A DNA stretch of 25,292 bases from Tissierellia bacterium (GCA_012728775.1 JAAYEN010000156.1:1-25292); one strand, 5' to 3'; shown: positions 7,291 to 15,766, numbered from the stretch's first letter. Program-made: numbers and translations. The notes: a model not told the origin generated them from the letters alone.

Positions 7291-8083
7291 TTTCTTTTAA
7301 TCTCCTTTCAAAAATGCCCAATAACTTAGATAGTCCAAAGGTAAGGGTAAAATAAAGCATAGCTGCAATAATTAATGGTTCCATGGGTTTAAAACTAGCT
7401 CCTCTGACTATGTTAACATTGTACATTATATCTGCAACTCCGATAACAGAAACTATGGAAGTTTCTTTAATCAAAGTTATAAATTCGTTACCCAATGCTG
7501 GCAAAATATTTTTTACTGCTTGGGGCATAATAATTTCTTTCATAGTTTCTGAATAGCTCATGCCCAAGGACCTACCTGCTTCCATTTGGCCTTTGGATAC
7601 AGATTGAATTCCAGAACGAATAATTTCTGAAACGTAAGCTCCACTGTTTACACTTACCGCCACACTTCCTGCGATAAATGCCATTTGGCCGATGGGAATT
7701 CCCAAAGATCTAACATCGAATAATGCAGATGCTCCGAAGAAAGTTATAAATAATTGTACCATTAAAGGAGTTCCCCTTAAAAGTTCAACTATGCCCTTTG
7801 CTAACTCACTAATAACTCTGGATTGTGAAACTCTCATAAAATAAATAATTATCCCTAATATTACCCCGAAGAACAGGGAAATCAAAGATAGCAATATAGT
7901 ATATAATAATCCATTTAAAAAATATGATGAATACTTATTCCAGATATTTACCATTGATTGGAAAAAGTTAATTAATCCACCTAATCCAAAAAATAGTAAT
8001 AACAATAATACTAATAACACTACTCCATTTAAAACATGTTTTGGAGCGCCTTGGGGACGCTCCTTAAAATACATACCTTTCAT
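7283..8083 (-). CDS. Polar amino-acid ABC transporter permease
   Basis: This 266-aa integral membrane subunit of the HisM/ArtM/GlnP family has an N-terminal hydrophobic segment (about 19-41) before the canonical permease core. The core includes helices around 55-83. The EAA loop for contact with the ATPase follows at about 168-200 ([28 protein letters not shown]). Only one permease gene is present, so the transporter is probably a homodimer. GGATAAG lies upstream of the ATG. The gene is 13 bases after the binding-protein gene and overlaps the ATPase gene, forming the tail of the operon from the promoter at about 9250. Confidence 0.92.
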   Translation of the reverse strand: MKGMYFKERPQGAPKHVLNGVVLLVLLLLLFFGLGGLINFFQSMVNIWNKYSSYFLNGLLYTILLSLISLFFGVILGIIIYFMRVSQSRVISELAKGIVELLRGTPLMVQLFITFFGASALFDVRSLGIPIGQMAFIAGSVAVSVNSGAYVSEIIRSGIQSVSKGQMEAGRSLGMSYSETMKEIIMPQAVKNILPALGNEFITLIKETSIVSVIGVADIMYNVNIVRGASFKPMEPLIIAAMLYFTLTFGLSKLLGIFERRLKESD

Positions 8084-8096
8084 ATCTTATCCTTTT

Positions 8097-8963
8097 TTAA
8101 TCTGTTATAGATAGTTCAATTCCCTTTTCGTAGAATTCATCTATCTTGCCATTTTCTTTCAATTTTTGTATCGTCTTATTAATTTCTGCCAATAAATCTT
8201 CTTGGCCTTTTGGAACTGCTACAGCTATTCCTGATTCTCCAGGGAATTCTCCACTATGATCAGGTGCCAAGTCGTCGTTTGCTGCTGCGTACATATCTGC
8301 AACTGTATTTTCTAATAGCATTGCGTCAATATATCCTGATTTTAACTGGGAAACCAAATCTGGTACACTTGCTAATGAAATAATTTCTATTCCTTCAATA
8401 TCACTAACTGCTTCTTCTTGTATAGTCGCTGTTTGAACTCCTACTCTGGCATTTTCAGCTGTTAGTTTTTCTGGATTTGAGTATTTTCCTACGTCTTCTT
8501 TTCTTACTAAGATAGAATGACTTGATTCAAAGTAAATGTCAGAAAAATCCATAGTCTTTGCTCTTTCTTCAGTCTTACTAATTGCACCTATCCCAACGTC
8601 TAAAATTCCAGTTTCCATTGCTGCTAATACTGCTGCAAATTGCATATCTTGTATTTCTAATTCTACGCCTAAGTCTTCTGCAATAGCTTCCCCTAACAAT
8701 ATGTCAAATCCTACAATCTGATCTTTTCCGTCAATCATCTTATGAAAATCAAATGGAGGATAATTTGCATCTGTACCCATTACTAATTTTCCAGACTCTT
8801 TGATCATTTCTAGCTTACTATTTCCTGATGTTTCCGTAGTTTCAGTTGAATTTTCTGCTGGTGTATTTCCTTCATTAGGTTCATTAGAAGCTGCGTTATT
8901 ATTACAAGCAACCAATCCCAGTACTAAAATTCCTGCTAATATTAATGCTAAATACTTTTTCAT
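8097..8963 (-). CDS. Amino-acid-binding lipoprotein (SBP family 3), copy 2
   Basis: The 288-aa extracytoplasmic binding protein has a lipoprotein signal with the lipobox LVAC (Cys20) and a low-complexity Asn/Glu/Thr linker. An SBP_bac_3 core starts at about residue 57 with GTDANYPPFDFH and GFDILLGEAIAEDLG. The conserved ISKTEERAK-x-MDFSDIYFES segment supplies the Arg that normally pairs with the ligand carboxylate in this family. It is clearly paralogous to the neighbouring 301-aa lipoprotein. GGGGGA lies upstream of the ATG. It is preceded by its own promoter and T-box leader and followed by permease and ATPase genes. Arginine as ligand is inferred from the T-box specifier. Confidence 0.93.
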   Translation of the reverse strand: MKKYLALILAGILVLGLVACNNNAASNEPNEGNTPAENSTETTETSGNSKLEMIKESGKLVMGTDANYPPFDFHKMIDGKDQIVGFDILLGEAIAEDLGVELEIQDMQFAAVLAAMETGILDVGIGAISKTEERAKTMDFSDIYFESSHSILVRKEDVGKYSNPEKLTAENARVGVQTATIQEEAVSDIEGIEIISLASVPDLVSQLKSGYIDAMLLENTVADMYAAANDDLAPDHSGEFPGESGIAVAVPKGQEDLLAEINKTIQKLKENGKIDEFYEKGIELSITD

Positions 8964-8998
8964 TTTTTTCCCCCTAAAATCAAAGTTTTTTATAAATA

Positions 8999-9026
8999 AA
9001 TCCGCCTCTTGTGTAAGAGGCGGATT
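8999..9026 (-). terminator. T-box leader 1 terminator hairpin
   Basis: On the minus strand AATCCGCCTCTT pairs perfectly over 12 bp with AAGAGGCGGATT around a 4-base loop, followed by TATTTATAAAAAAC. The T-tract is interrupted. The T-box sequence lies 5 bases before it, as needed for the competing antiterminator. Confidence 0.8.
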
Positions 9027-9220
9027 ATTTCCACGGTACCACTCTAATTGATATTGCTATCATCTCAAAGTCTTAACGCGATTTATACGTATGGAAATAC
9101 TATTATTTCTTCCCATCCTCTCCAGAATTCTTTTCAACTTTTATCGACTATAGTCTTTCACCACTTCGACTACTCTCTGAGCGTTCAACTAAAGTTTACT
9201 TTTTTCTTTATTAGAGTTTT
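8999..9220 (-). promoter_or_regulatory. T-box riboswitch 1, probable Arg (AGA) specifier
   Basis: The minus strand carries the T-box core AGAGTGGTACCGTGG (9031-9045) before the terminator. Stem I elements include AGTA at 9197-9200, directly followed by AACTTT. This pairs with AAAGTT just before GAA (9133-9135), and the apical GGTGAAAG loop follows. Reading the loop GAA-A-AGA-A places AGA (9129-9131) as specifier, decoded by tRNA-Arg. AAG (Lys) is the alternative if the register is shifted by one base. Uncharged tRNA would stabilise the antiterminator and turn on the lipoprotein, permease and ATPase genes. Confidence 0.8.
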
Positions 9221-9227
9221 TTATTTT

Positions 9228-9257
9228 ATTATGATTTTTTATTCTATTCCTTGTGAA
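9228..9257 (-). promoter_or_regulatory. Promoter of T-box leader 1
   Basis: TTCACA (9252-9257) and CATAAT (9228-9233) are read on the minus strand with an 18-bp spacer. The -35 lies inside the last codons of the upstream lipoprotein gene, so the T-box unit can be transcribed independently of it. Confidence 0.55.
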
Positions 9258-10144
9258 TCAGCTAGTTCTACAGCTGCAGCATACCATTCGTCGAATTTTC
9301 CTTCTGCTTTGAACTTAGCGATAGCTTCGTTAATTGCTGCGATTAGTTCGGCTTGTCCTTTTGCTGTTATTGCTGCTGAACCACCTTCGATTCCTGCATC
9401 TTCAAAATTCACTTCTGTAACTGCTACTATATCGTCATTGTTTTTTGCATAAGAATCTGCAACTGGAACTTCTACTACTATAGCGTCAATCATTTTGGAT
9501 TTAAGTTGCATTACCAAGTCTGTTACTTTTCCTAAAGAAACTACATTGGAAGCTTCCACGTGGTCAGCTACAAGACCTTCTTGAACTGTTCCTGTTTGAA
9601 CTCCTATGGCTTTACCATTTAAATCTTCTTCGGTTTTGAAGTTCTCTGCATCTTCTTCTCTTACTAGAATACAATAGGATGATTCAAAATATATGTCTGA
9701 GAAATCCATAGACTTAGCTCTTTCTGGATCTGGATTTATTCCCGCTATGCCCACATCGATAATTCCAGTGCTTACACCTTGTAATACAGCTGAGAAATCC
9801 ATATCTTGAATTTCTAATTCCACACCCCACTCATCTGCCAAAGCTTGGGCAAAATCCATATCGAAACCTACAATTTTATCTTGTCCGTCTACGATAGCGT
9901 GGAAGTCATATGGTGGATAATCTGCTGATGTACCTACGATAAGTTTTCCGCTGGATTTTATTTTTTCTAGAACGTCTCCTTGAGGAGCTTCTCCTTCTGC
10001 AACTTCTTCTACTTCCTCTACTTCCTCTACTGGAGTTTCTGCCGTTTCTTCAGTTGCTGGTTCTTCTTTTGCAGTATCGTTATTACATGCCACTAATGTA
10101 AATATCATTGTCACTGCTAATAATATTGTAAATAACTTTTTCAT
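9239..10144 (-). CDS. Amino-acid-binding lipoprotein (SBP family 3), copy 1
   Basis: The 301-aa lipoprotein has the lipobox LVAC (Cys20) and a Glu/Val-rich linker (about 25-55). An SBP_bac_3 domain begins around 65 with GTSADYPPYDFH and GFDMDFAQALADEWG. The ligand segment INPDPERAKSMDFSDIYFES retains the carboxylate-binding Arg. It aligns along its whole core with the 288-aa paralogue downstream, so a duplication with retention of both copies is evident. GGGAGG precedes the ATG. It has its own strong promoter and T-box leader, but no permease or ATPase of its own; it most likely feeds the transporter encoded after copy 2. No terminator was seen between it and the next leader. Confidence 0.93.
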   Translation of the reverse strand: MKKLFTILLAVTMIFTLVACNNDTAKEEPATEETAETPVEEVEEVEEVAEGEAPQGDVLEKIKSSGKLIVGTSADYPPYDFHAIVDGQDKIVGFDMDFAQALADEWGVELEIQDMDFSAVLQGVSTGIIDVGIAGINPDPERAKSMDFSDIYFESSYCILVREEDAENFKTEEDLNGKAIGVQTGTVQEGLVADHVEASNVVSLGKVTDLVMQLKSKMIDAIVVEVPVADSYAKNNDDIVAVTEVNFEDAGIEGGSAAITAKGQAELIAAINEAIAKFKAEGKFDEWYAAAVELADSQGIE

Positions 10145-10180
10145 TTTTCCTCCCTAAATTTCGTGTTTAATTAAGTGTTT

Positions 10181-10227
10181 AAAAAAACCGCGTTATATTA
10201 TCCTCCTAAGAGGCGAATATCTCGCGG
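10181..10227 (-). terminator. T-box leader 2 terminator hairpin
   Basis: Three stacked stems are seen on the minus strand: CCGCG/CGCGG, ATATT/AATAT and CCTC/GAGG, followed by seven T residues. The first arm (CCGCG, 10223-10227) is part of the T-box itself, so terminator and antiterminator are mutually exclusive. Confidence 0.85.
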
Positions 10228-10411
10228 TACCACTCTAATTAATCTAAATCGATTATCTCTAAAGCTATTAACGGTAGCAATCCGTGAATCGATACTAATT
10301 TCCCGACTCATTCTCCTTGGTTCTATTCAGTCCACTTCCACCTATCGGCTCTCACCTAACCCGACTCTCTTATAAGGATTTCGTAAACTTACTTCTCCAA
10401 ATCACTGATTA
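10181..10411 (-). promoter_or_regulatory. T-box riboswitch 2, probable Arg (AGA) specifier
   Basis: The T-box core AGAGTGGTACCGCG is read at 10223-10236. In stem I, AGTA (10390-10393) is directly followed by AGTTTAC. This pairs with GTGGACT (two G-U pairs) immediately before GAA (10326-10328), and AGAGAGTCGGG with GGTGAGAG form the apical part. The loop reads GAA-T-AGA-A, giving AGA (10322-10324) as specifier in the same register as in leader 1. Reading one base earlier would give TAG, which is not an amino-acid codon. It controls the copy 1 lipoprotein. Confidence 0.85.
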
Positions 10412-10417
10412 ATGGAT

Positions 10418-10446
10418 ACTATAAACTAATTGAAAAAATTTGTCAA
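10418..10446 (-). promoter_or_regulatory. Strong promoter of T-box leader 2
   Basis: A consensus TTGACA (10441-10446) and TATAGT (10418-10423) with 17-bp spacing lie on the minus strand, giving a start near 10411. Confidence 0.85.
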
Positions 10447-10532
10447 GTAAAATTTAAGATTTTTATATTTTTTTCAAAAGTTTTATATATACTTTAAAAA
10501 CCTTATGCCTCTTTCTAAGCTAAATTGTTAAT

Positions 10533-12344
10533 TTAATTAAATTTTCTCTTCATCAAAAGGTAGATAAAATCTCCTGATGTCCCCATATTTAAATCCGCAT
10601 CCTTGGAAGATCCAAACATCTTTACCACTTCCCAACCTGGATTGTCTCCGTAAGGATTATTACCCATATAAACCCTTATATTTTGTATAGGAAATCTACT
10701 AGATCCGGTATCTTTCGTGTCAAATAGATACACATAGTCTCCTCCGGCTCCTTGATTTAAGTTAACTCCGGTGGTGCTCCAAGTGGATTTTCCATAGTGG
10801 TCTGCAGTCATATAATTCATTACTTCGGGGTCATTAAGATAGTAAACGACAAATAAATCTTTAAGGGCATCATTCGGATCAGAAGTATAGTCATAACAAA
10901 TAAAAATATATTTTCCTCCTGCCCCATAGTTTAAGTTTGTCCTTAACACTGTTCCTCCTGTAAGTTCCCAACCGCTTGCTAGGGATTCCAATCCTGCTAT
11001 ATTATTATCTGATAAAAACTTAATGCTTTTAACAAATTTTTCTTCTGGTTGTACAGGTGGTTTAGGAATTACATTTATACCTGGAGATATTCTTGCCATA
11101 TTACTGGTCACTGAATTACCTACTGCATCGGTAACAATACAACGGTAATCATACGAATTGTCATAAACTTTGGTTTCCAATATGCTAGCATCTCCACCCG
11201 TCTTAATGTTTAGGTAAAGTGATTCACCGGTCATAGTAGATTGCCATTGATACTTTAATGGTGCCACTCCTCCGGAAGCTACCACTTCCAATCTAACTGG
11301 ATCACCAACGTATTTTGACCTATCATGTTCAGGCTGCTTATCTATTATTAACGGTTTTACAACTTCACTTTTTACCTGACCCTTCATATAAAATATTACT
11401 TCTTTAGAGATTAACTCCTTGCTATCACTGGACTTTACAACACAACGTATATTAACGTTCCTGCTTTCTTCCGGTTTAACAGCATTAATGGCTAGCATTT
11501 GTAATTCTTTGGTTTTACTACCAATTATTGGAGTCTTTCTACCTGAAATAGTAAAGTCTTCTAAGTCCTTCCAACCATTGCCCTCATTGTATTGCCATTG
11601 ATAACTAATAGGAGCTACTCCTCCGCTTGTACTTATCCTAAATATTCCATATTCATTATATTCTGCAGTCTGGCTTTCCGGTTGAAATACGATAACTAAA
11701 TCAACAAACTCAGCTGTTACATCTGGAATAGAATACTGAAGTCTCTTAGTAGTATTCATCATTCTTGTAATAATAGCTGCTACTTCACTTCTTAAGATAT
11801 TTGCACTTGGATTACAGTTGAATTTATCGTCTACCCCTTGTAATATTCCTGCTCTATACAGCTTATATATCGCCGGAGCATTGGGATGTATCATTGGAAC
11901 GTCAGGAATCTTACCATCTCCAATTGTATTTATCTCATTTAAATTTCCTAGGGCTTTAGAGAATATTTCCATATAGCCCGCTCTGGTGGCAAATGCTTCC
12001 CAATCCAAATCAGCAGAAATTATTCCCTTTGCTTTAGCATAGTTTACATATGGTAAATACCAAGGATTACCATTAGTAAGCGTAACTGCTCCAGTTTCTG
12101 CCTTTTCATTCATACATGCTGCTAATTTTACAGCTTCACCATAGGTCAACAGGTCATTTGGTGCATATGTAGTAGTGGTTTTCCCGTTTATAAGACCCAT
12201 TTCTGTTGCTATCTTCACGTCATTTGAATACCAGGCATCCGATGGCACGTCTATAAATTGGGTTTGTACTGCCATAGCAGATATCGGGCTAATTACAAGA
12301 AGCAACATTATAATTATCGCTACAGTTTTAGTTATCTTTTTCAT
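10533..12344 (-). CDS. S-layer-homology surface protein with Ig-like and beta-prism-like domains
   Basis: The ATG at 12344 follows a perfect AAGGAGG; the longer frame to 12440 would run through the promoter. The 603-aa protein has a signal peptide (about 1-26). SLH modules at about 28-200 (FIDVPSDAWYSNDVKIATEMGLING and two more degenerate units) should bind wall polysaccharide. Two Ig-like repeats follow, with YQWQYNEG and YQWQSTMTG signatures (about 210-435). The final 140 residues contain three related segments: NLNYGAGGKYIFICY, NLNQGAGGDYVYLFD and DLNMGTSGDFIYLLM. This pattern resembles the three-fold MABP beta-prism fold. It is therefore a wall-anchored binding or adhesion protein by inference. 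The upstream gene is a SARP/MalT-type regulator and the promoter carries SARP-like repeats. Confidence 0.85.
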   Translation of the reverse strand: MKKITKTVAIIIMLLLVISPISAMAVQTQFIDVPSDAWYSNDVKIATEMGLINGKTTTTYAPNDLLTYGEAVKLAACMNEKAETGAVTLTNGNPWYLPYVNYAKAKGIISADLDWEAFATRAGYMEIFSKALGNLNEINTIGDGKIPDVPMIHPNAPAIYKLYRAGILQGVDDKFNCNPSANILRSEVAAIITRMMNTTKRLQYSIPDVTAEFVDLVIVFQPESQTAEYNEYGIFRISTSGGVAPISYQWQYNEGNGWKDLEDFTISGRKTPIIGSKTKELQMLAINAVKPEESRNVNIRCVVKSSDSKELISKEVIFYMKGQVKSEVVKPLIIDKQPEHDRSKYVGDPVRLEVVASGGVAPLKYQWQSTMTGESLYLNIKTGGDASILETKVYDNSYDYRCIVTDAVGNSVTSNMARISPGINVIPKPPVQPEEKFVKSIKFLSDNNIAGLESLASGWELTGGTVLRTNLNYGAGGKYIFICYDYTSDPNDALKDLFVVYYLNDPEVMNYMTADHYGKSTWSTTGVNLNQGAGGDYVYLFDTKDTGSSRFPIQNIRVYMGNNPYGDNPGWEVVKMFGSSKDADLNMGTSGDFIYLLMKRKFN

Positions 12345-12392
12345 AATTAATACCTCCTTAAAATTCTTAGGATAATTCTCTCTATTAATTAT

Positions 12393-12426
12393 ATTATATT
12401 CTGCTAGCGTAAAATAAACGTAAAAT
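12393..12426 (-). promoter_or_regulatory. Promoter with 11-bp-spaced direct repeats (SARP-type site)
   Basis: On the minus strand ATTTTACG occurs twice, at 12419-12426 and 12408-12415, exactly 11 bp apart. Nine bases then lead to TATAAT (12393-12398). There is no good -35; the repeats occupy its place. Heptameric direct repeats at one helical turn, 8 bp or so before the -10, are the known binding layout of Streptomyces antibiotic regulatory proteins. A protein with that DNA-binding architecture is encoded immediately upstream. Confidence 0.65.
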
Positions 12427-12449
12427 AATGAACTCGCCAATAAAAATTG

Positions 12450-15400
12450 CTAATATTTTATTTTAGATTTATAACCCATTTCTTTTATAAAGTTTTTTTC
12501 AAATTTTCTTAAGAAACTTTGACCTCTGTCACTTTTCCCAGTTTTTTTGTAAAGGGAAATTAATAAACCACATCCGATTTCGTCTATTGGATCAATTTCT
12601 AGCCCCTTTAAAAGTATCCTTTCTCCTTCGTCATAAAAACCATTTTCATCACACAGTTTAGAGTAAGCATGGATACATTCCAATGCTATAGAAGAATAAT
12701 GGCTGCGAAGTACTTCAATTCTGTCATCATAATAAAAGTTTTCTAAAAAGTTGCCCTCATATAAATCGCATATTTTCTTCAAAATCTCCAATTCATTTTT
12801 ATTATTTAAAGATTTATCTTTCCAATCTAAATACATCTCTTCAATTTCTTTTAAATCAGAATGTATAATAGTATCTTCGCCAATAACGAATCCTTCCCTA
12901 TCTTCTTTTATTAGCGCATTTTTCCCATCAATAACCAAATCATATTTTGCAAGAGTTTTTCTCAATTCATATAGGGCGACTCTTAAAGATGCACCTGCAG
13001 CTTTTACATCTGAATCCGGCCAAAATAGTGTCATCAGCTTTTCTCTCGAAATACGACTATTTTTATTGTTCAACAGAATGTATTTCAGTATTCCACTTAC
13101 CTTTTTAGTTTTAAAATCTTTTTCACTAATCTTTTGCTCTCGATAATTTAATTTAAAATCCCCAAAGTATTTTACATATATTTCTCTTTTATCTTCAACA
13201 ATTTGCTTATCTGCTTTATACATTTCTTTTAACTGGTGAGCGAAGTTGGAATGTATGCCATTTTTAATAGCTATTTCACTCATTCTCAAAATAGTAGGAA
13301 CATCCATTTCCCTAAAGAAAGTATAATTATTCTCTTCGGAACAAGCTATCCAATCTTTTAAATGCCTTTTGCCTTTTTCAGTTTCTCCCTTGGAATAATA
13401 TAAATCTGCAAGGTGTAAATTACAGCCACATACACTTTGTTTGGCATCTTTTCTCAAGGAAATATTTAAGCTTTCTGTTAAACTTCTTTCTGCAAAGATC
13501 CATTTTTTAGATCTTTTATGGAGTACTCCTTTGATTGCACGACAAAACTCTGTCATTCCATGACCAGTATTTTCTAATTCAAAATAATTCTCACTGATCT
13601 CCAAGTCCATTATCATATCCTCAAAATCTGTAGATTCAGACCATAAATACTTAATAATCTCAGATTCCTTAACCAAAGCAGTGGCACCAAAGCTTTCATA
13701 ATACTCCATGGATCTATCAAGTTTTTCTATAGCACTTTTGATATCCTTTTGAAAAAAATCTAAATGGACTCCTACAAAATATGAGTAACCTTTAGAGTAA
13801 TCAGAGTTATATTTCTCTCCCAACAATGCAAATTCATCTGTAAATTTTTGTAATAGCAGAATATCTCCCGTAAGAAAAGGTAAATTACAACAAGACACCA
13901 ATCCTATAATACGCCATTGGTCGTTAGAAAAACCTGCAGGATGAGATAATAGTAGATTTGTTATTTGCTTTGCTTCCCTGAGTTGTCCTCTTCTGTAATG
14001 CAATATTCCCTTAATCATCAAATAAGCATAAGACCAAAGACCTTCTTCTATATTCATTTTGTCTATTATTTTTGACAATACATTTGCCTTTGAAAGTTTA
14101 TCGTCACCAACAAGGGAAATAAAAAGGCTTATAAGTAATTTATCTAAGGCAGCTCCACCCTTTAAGGCAATCTTGGAAATCGGTAATTTTTTAGATATTT
14201 CTTTTAGATGTAAAAAATTGTTCATTTGAAAACTTGTTACAATAATTACGCCAAAAGTATTCATAAGGAAAGAGTAATCACAATTTTCCTTAAACCCTTC
14301 CATAGCTCTAGTTAGATAATTTAAGCAATCATCTATTCTAACATTCATTATCATCATGCCGGTGAATAGCTGCAAATAAGGACTTTTCTGTACCTGTTCT
14401 TCGCTAAACTCAGTTAGTATATAAAACATCTTTTCCGTATTCGAGGATACAAAACATTCCTTGGCCACTTGTTCTCCAAGCTTTATGGCTTCTAACTCTT
14501 CTTTGGCTTTTAATAAATATCTAATAGCTAATTGTATATCGGATTGTTCATAATAACTTGCTATACTTTTTAGAAATTCACGTTGTTCTGATATAGGCGT
14601 GGATTCCATGTACATTCTCTCTAGCTCTGTTGAAAAAAGGGAATGGAATCTATACCTAACAGGCTTCGTCATAATTTTTTGAATATATAAATTACTATTT
14701 TCTAGCCAATTAATAACGTTCTGTCCATCTTTAATTTCGAATAATTCTCTAAGATCTTCTACTGAAAAGCTTTCCAACAATGACAATTTAATAAGTAAAT
14801 CTCTTTTTTCTTTGTCTATCTTATTAAGAAAATTACTCAAGTATAGACTAAAAATATTTTCATTTTGAGCTTTAAGAGATTTTATCCCTTTATTTAAATC
14901 TAATATATTGTTCAAACTATGACAAATTAGGTAAACACCAGTAATCCAACCTTCAGAATACTTGTACAAAAGATCCAATGATTCTTCGTTGTAATCAATT
15001 TTATATTCTTTCGCCACCAAGGTTTCCAACTCAGGCTTCGTAAATAACAAATTCTCACTGGAAACGCAATTGATGTCCCTTTGTAGTACAAACTTTCCAC
15101 CGACTATCCCTGTCTCAACCCTTGAAGTTATAACAATCGAAGAATTTTGTGGGAAATTTACTACAAAATATTTAATGGTCTCTCTTATTGACTGATTGTT
15201 CACTACATTGTGATAGTCATCTAGAACTAGATATATTTTTTCATTTTGGGAACTTAGCATTTCTTCCAGATTTTGGCATATATGCGCATTTAATAGCACA
15301 TACTCTTCCTCTAATTTGTTCATACTATAAAGCATATGTAATCCAGCACTTAACTTTTCCTCATCTTTTATAAATAAAGTCTCGATTAGATGACTATAAA

Positions 15401-15629
15401 ATACCGGTAAATAGTTATCTTCCTTGTCCAATCTATACCATCTAATTTGGCTGCGAAATTTTTCTAAGCTCAACAAAACTGCCGTAGTCTTGCCAAATCC
15501 GGCCTGAGCTGTTAATACAGTCAATCTATTATTTTCAATTCCCATATTTTTTATTCTTTCCGAATAAACACTTTTTTCCGGTTTACTCGGAGTGGTTAAT
15601 TTAGATTTCAACTTAGGAAACTCTTTCAT
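12450..15629 (-). CDS. Chimeric MalT-type STAND ATPase / SARP-BTAD transcriptional activator
   Basis: The 1059-aa cytoplasmic regulator starts with a MalT-like signal-transduction ATPase. Walker A AQAGFGKTT is at 41-49, Walker B YLVLDDYH at 133-140, and a sensor segment SIVITSR follows. A winged-helix/arm region and a long helical TPR-like section (about 340-800) are next. From residue 815 the C-terminus has an OmpR-like winged helix (VKYFGDFKLNY, SREKLMTLFWPDSD, ASLRVALYELRKTL). A bacterial transcriptional activation domain (BTAD, about 920-1055; LYEGNFLENFYYDD) closes the protein. In MalT the ATPase end binds an inducer and the C-terminus binds DNA; here the LuxR-type HTH is replaced by a SARP head. 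Its likely target is the S-layer-homology gene directly downstream. The ligand is unknown. Confidence 0.88.
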   Translation of the reverse strand: MKEFPKLKSKLTTPSKPEKSVYSERIKNMGIENNRLTVLTAQAGFGKTTAVLLSLEKFRSQIRWYRLDKEDNYLPVFYSHLIETLFIKDEEKLSAGLHMLYSMNKLEEEYVLLNAHICQNLEEMLSSQNEKIYLVLDDYHNVVNNQSIRETIKYFVVNFPQNSSIVITSRVETGIVGGKFVLQRDINCVSSENLLFTKPELETLVAKEYKIDYNEESLDLLYKYSEGWITGVYLICHSLNNILDLNKGIKSLKAQNENIFSLYLSNFLNKIDKEKRDLLIKLSLLESFSVEDLRELFEIKDGQNVINWLENSNLYIQKIMTKPVRYRFHSLFSTELERMYMESTPISEQREFLKSIASYYEQSDIQLAIRYLLKAKEELEAIKLGEQVAKECFVSSNTEKMFYILTEFSEEQVQKSPYLQLFTGMMIMNVRIDDCLNYLTRAMEGFKENCDYSFLMNTFGVIIVTSFQMNNFLHLKEISKKLPISKIALKGGAALDKLLISLFISLVGDDKLSKANVLSKIIDKMNIEEGLWSYAYLMIKGILHYRRGQLREAKQITNLLLSHPAGFSNDQWRIIGLVSCCNLPFLTGDILLLQKFTDEFALLGEKYNSDYSKGYSYFVGVHLDFFQKDIKSAIEKLDRSMEYYESFGATALVKESEIIKYLWSESTDFEDMIMDLEISENYFELENTGHGMTEFCRAIKGVLHKRSKKWIFAERSLTESLNISLRKDAKQSVCGCNLHLADLYYSKGETEKGKRHLKDWIACSEENNYTFFREMDVPTILRMSEIAIKNGIHSNFAHQLKEMYKADKQIVEDKREIYVKYFGDFKLNYREQKISEKDFKTKKVSGILKYILLNNKNSRISREKLMTLFWPDSDVKAAGASLRVALYELRKTLAKYDLVIDGKNALIKEDREGFVIGEDTIIHSDLKEIEEMYLDWKDKSLNNKNELEILKKICDLYEGNFLENFYYDDRIEVLRSHYSSIALECIHAYSKLCDENGFYDEGERILLKGLEIDPIDEIGCGLLISLYKKTGKSDRGQSFLRKFEKNFIKEMGYKSKIKY

Positions 15630-15710
15630 CTCATTACCTCTATACTAATGTGATTTAAAAAATATAGTCCACCATCTCTATGCCAAATACAATGAGAAAC
15701 TTTCAATTTA

Positions 15711-15766
15711 ATTATATCAAAAGTCCTATGACTATTGCGATCATTTCAGCAAAAATCATAGGACTT
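15711..15766. other. Bulged inverted repeat next to the SARP-regulator promoter
   Basis: AAGTCCTATGA (15721-15731) and TCATAGGACTT (15756-15766) are perfect 11-bp complements. Inside them TTGC and GCAA pair after a symmetric 3x3 mismatch. On the minus strand the element is followed by TTGATATAAT, whose TATAAT (15711-15716) is the best -10 for the regulator gene; no good -35 is seen. It may be an operator, or a hairpin ending the DUF6054 transcript, although its uridine tract is poor. The rest of 15630-15846 shows nothing else. Confidence 0.5.

Noticed and set aside
9048..9452. Plus-strand 134-codon frame over T-box leader 1 and the end of the lipoprotein gene
   Set aside because: It is antisense to a conserved RNA element and a clear coding gene, with no start signal.
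10431..10532. Possible terminator after the SLH gene (AAAGT...ACTTT near 10480-10500)
   Set aside because: The stem has only 5 bp and one G-C pair; too weak to call in such AT-rich sequence.
12345..12440. N-terminal extension of the SLH protein
   Set aside because: It covers the promoter and direct repeats and would bury the signal peptide behind 32 residues; AAGGAGG marks the ATG at 12344.
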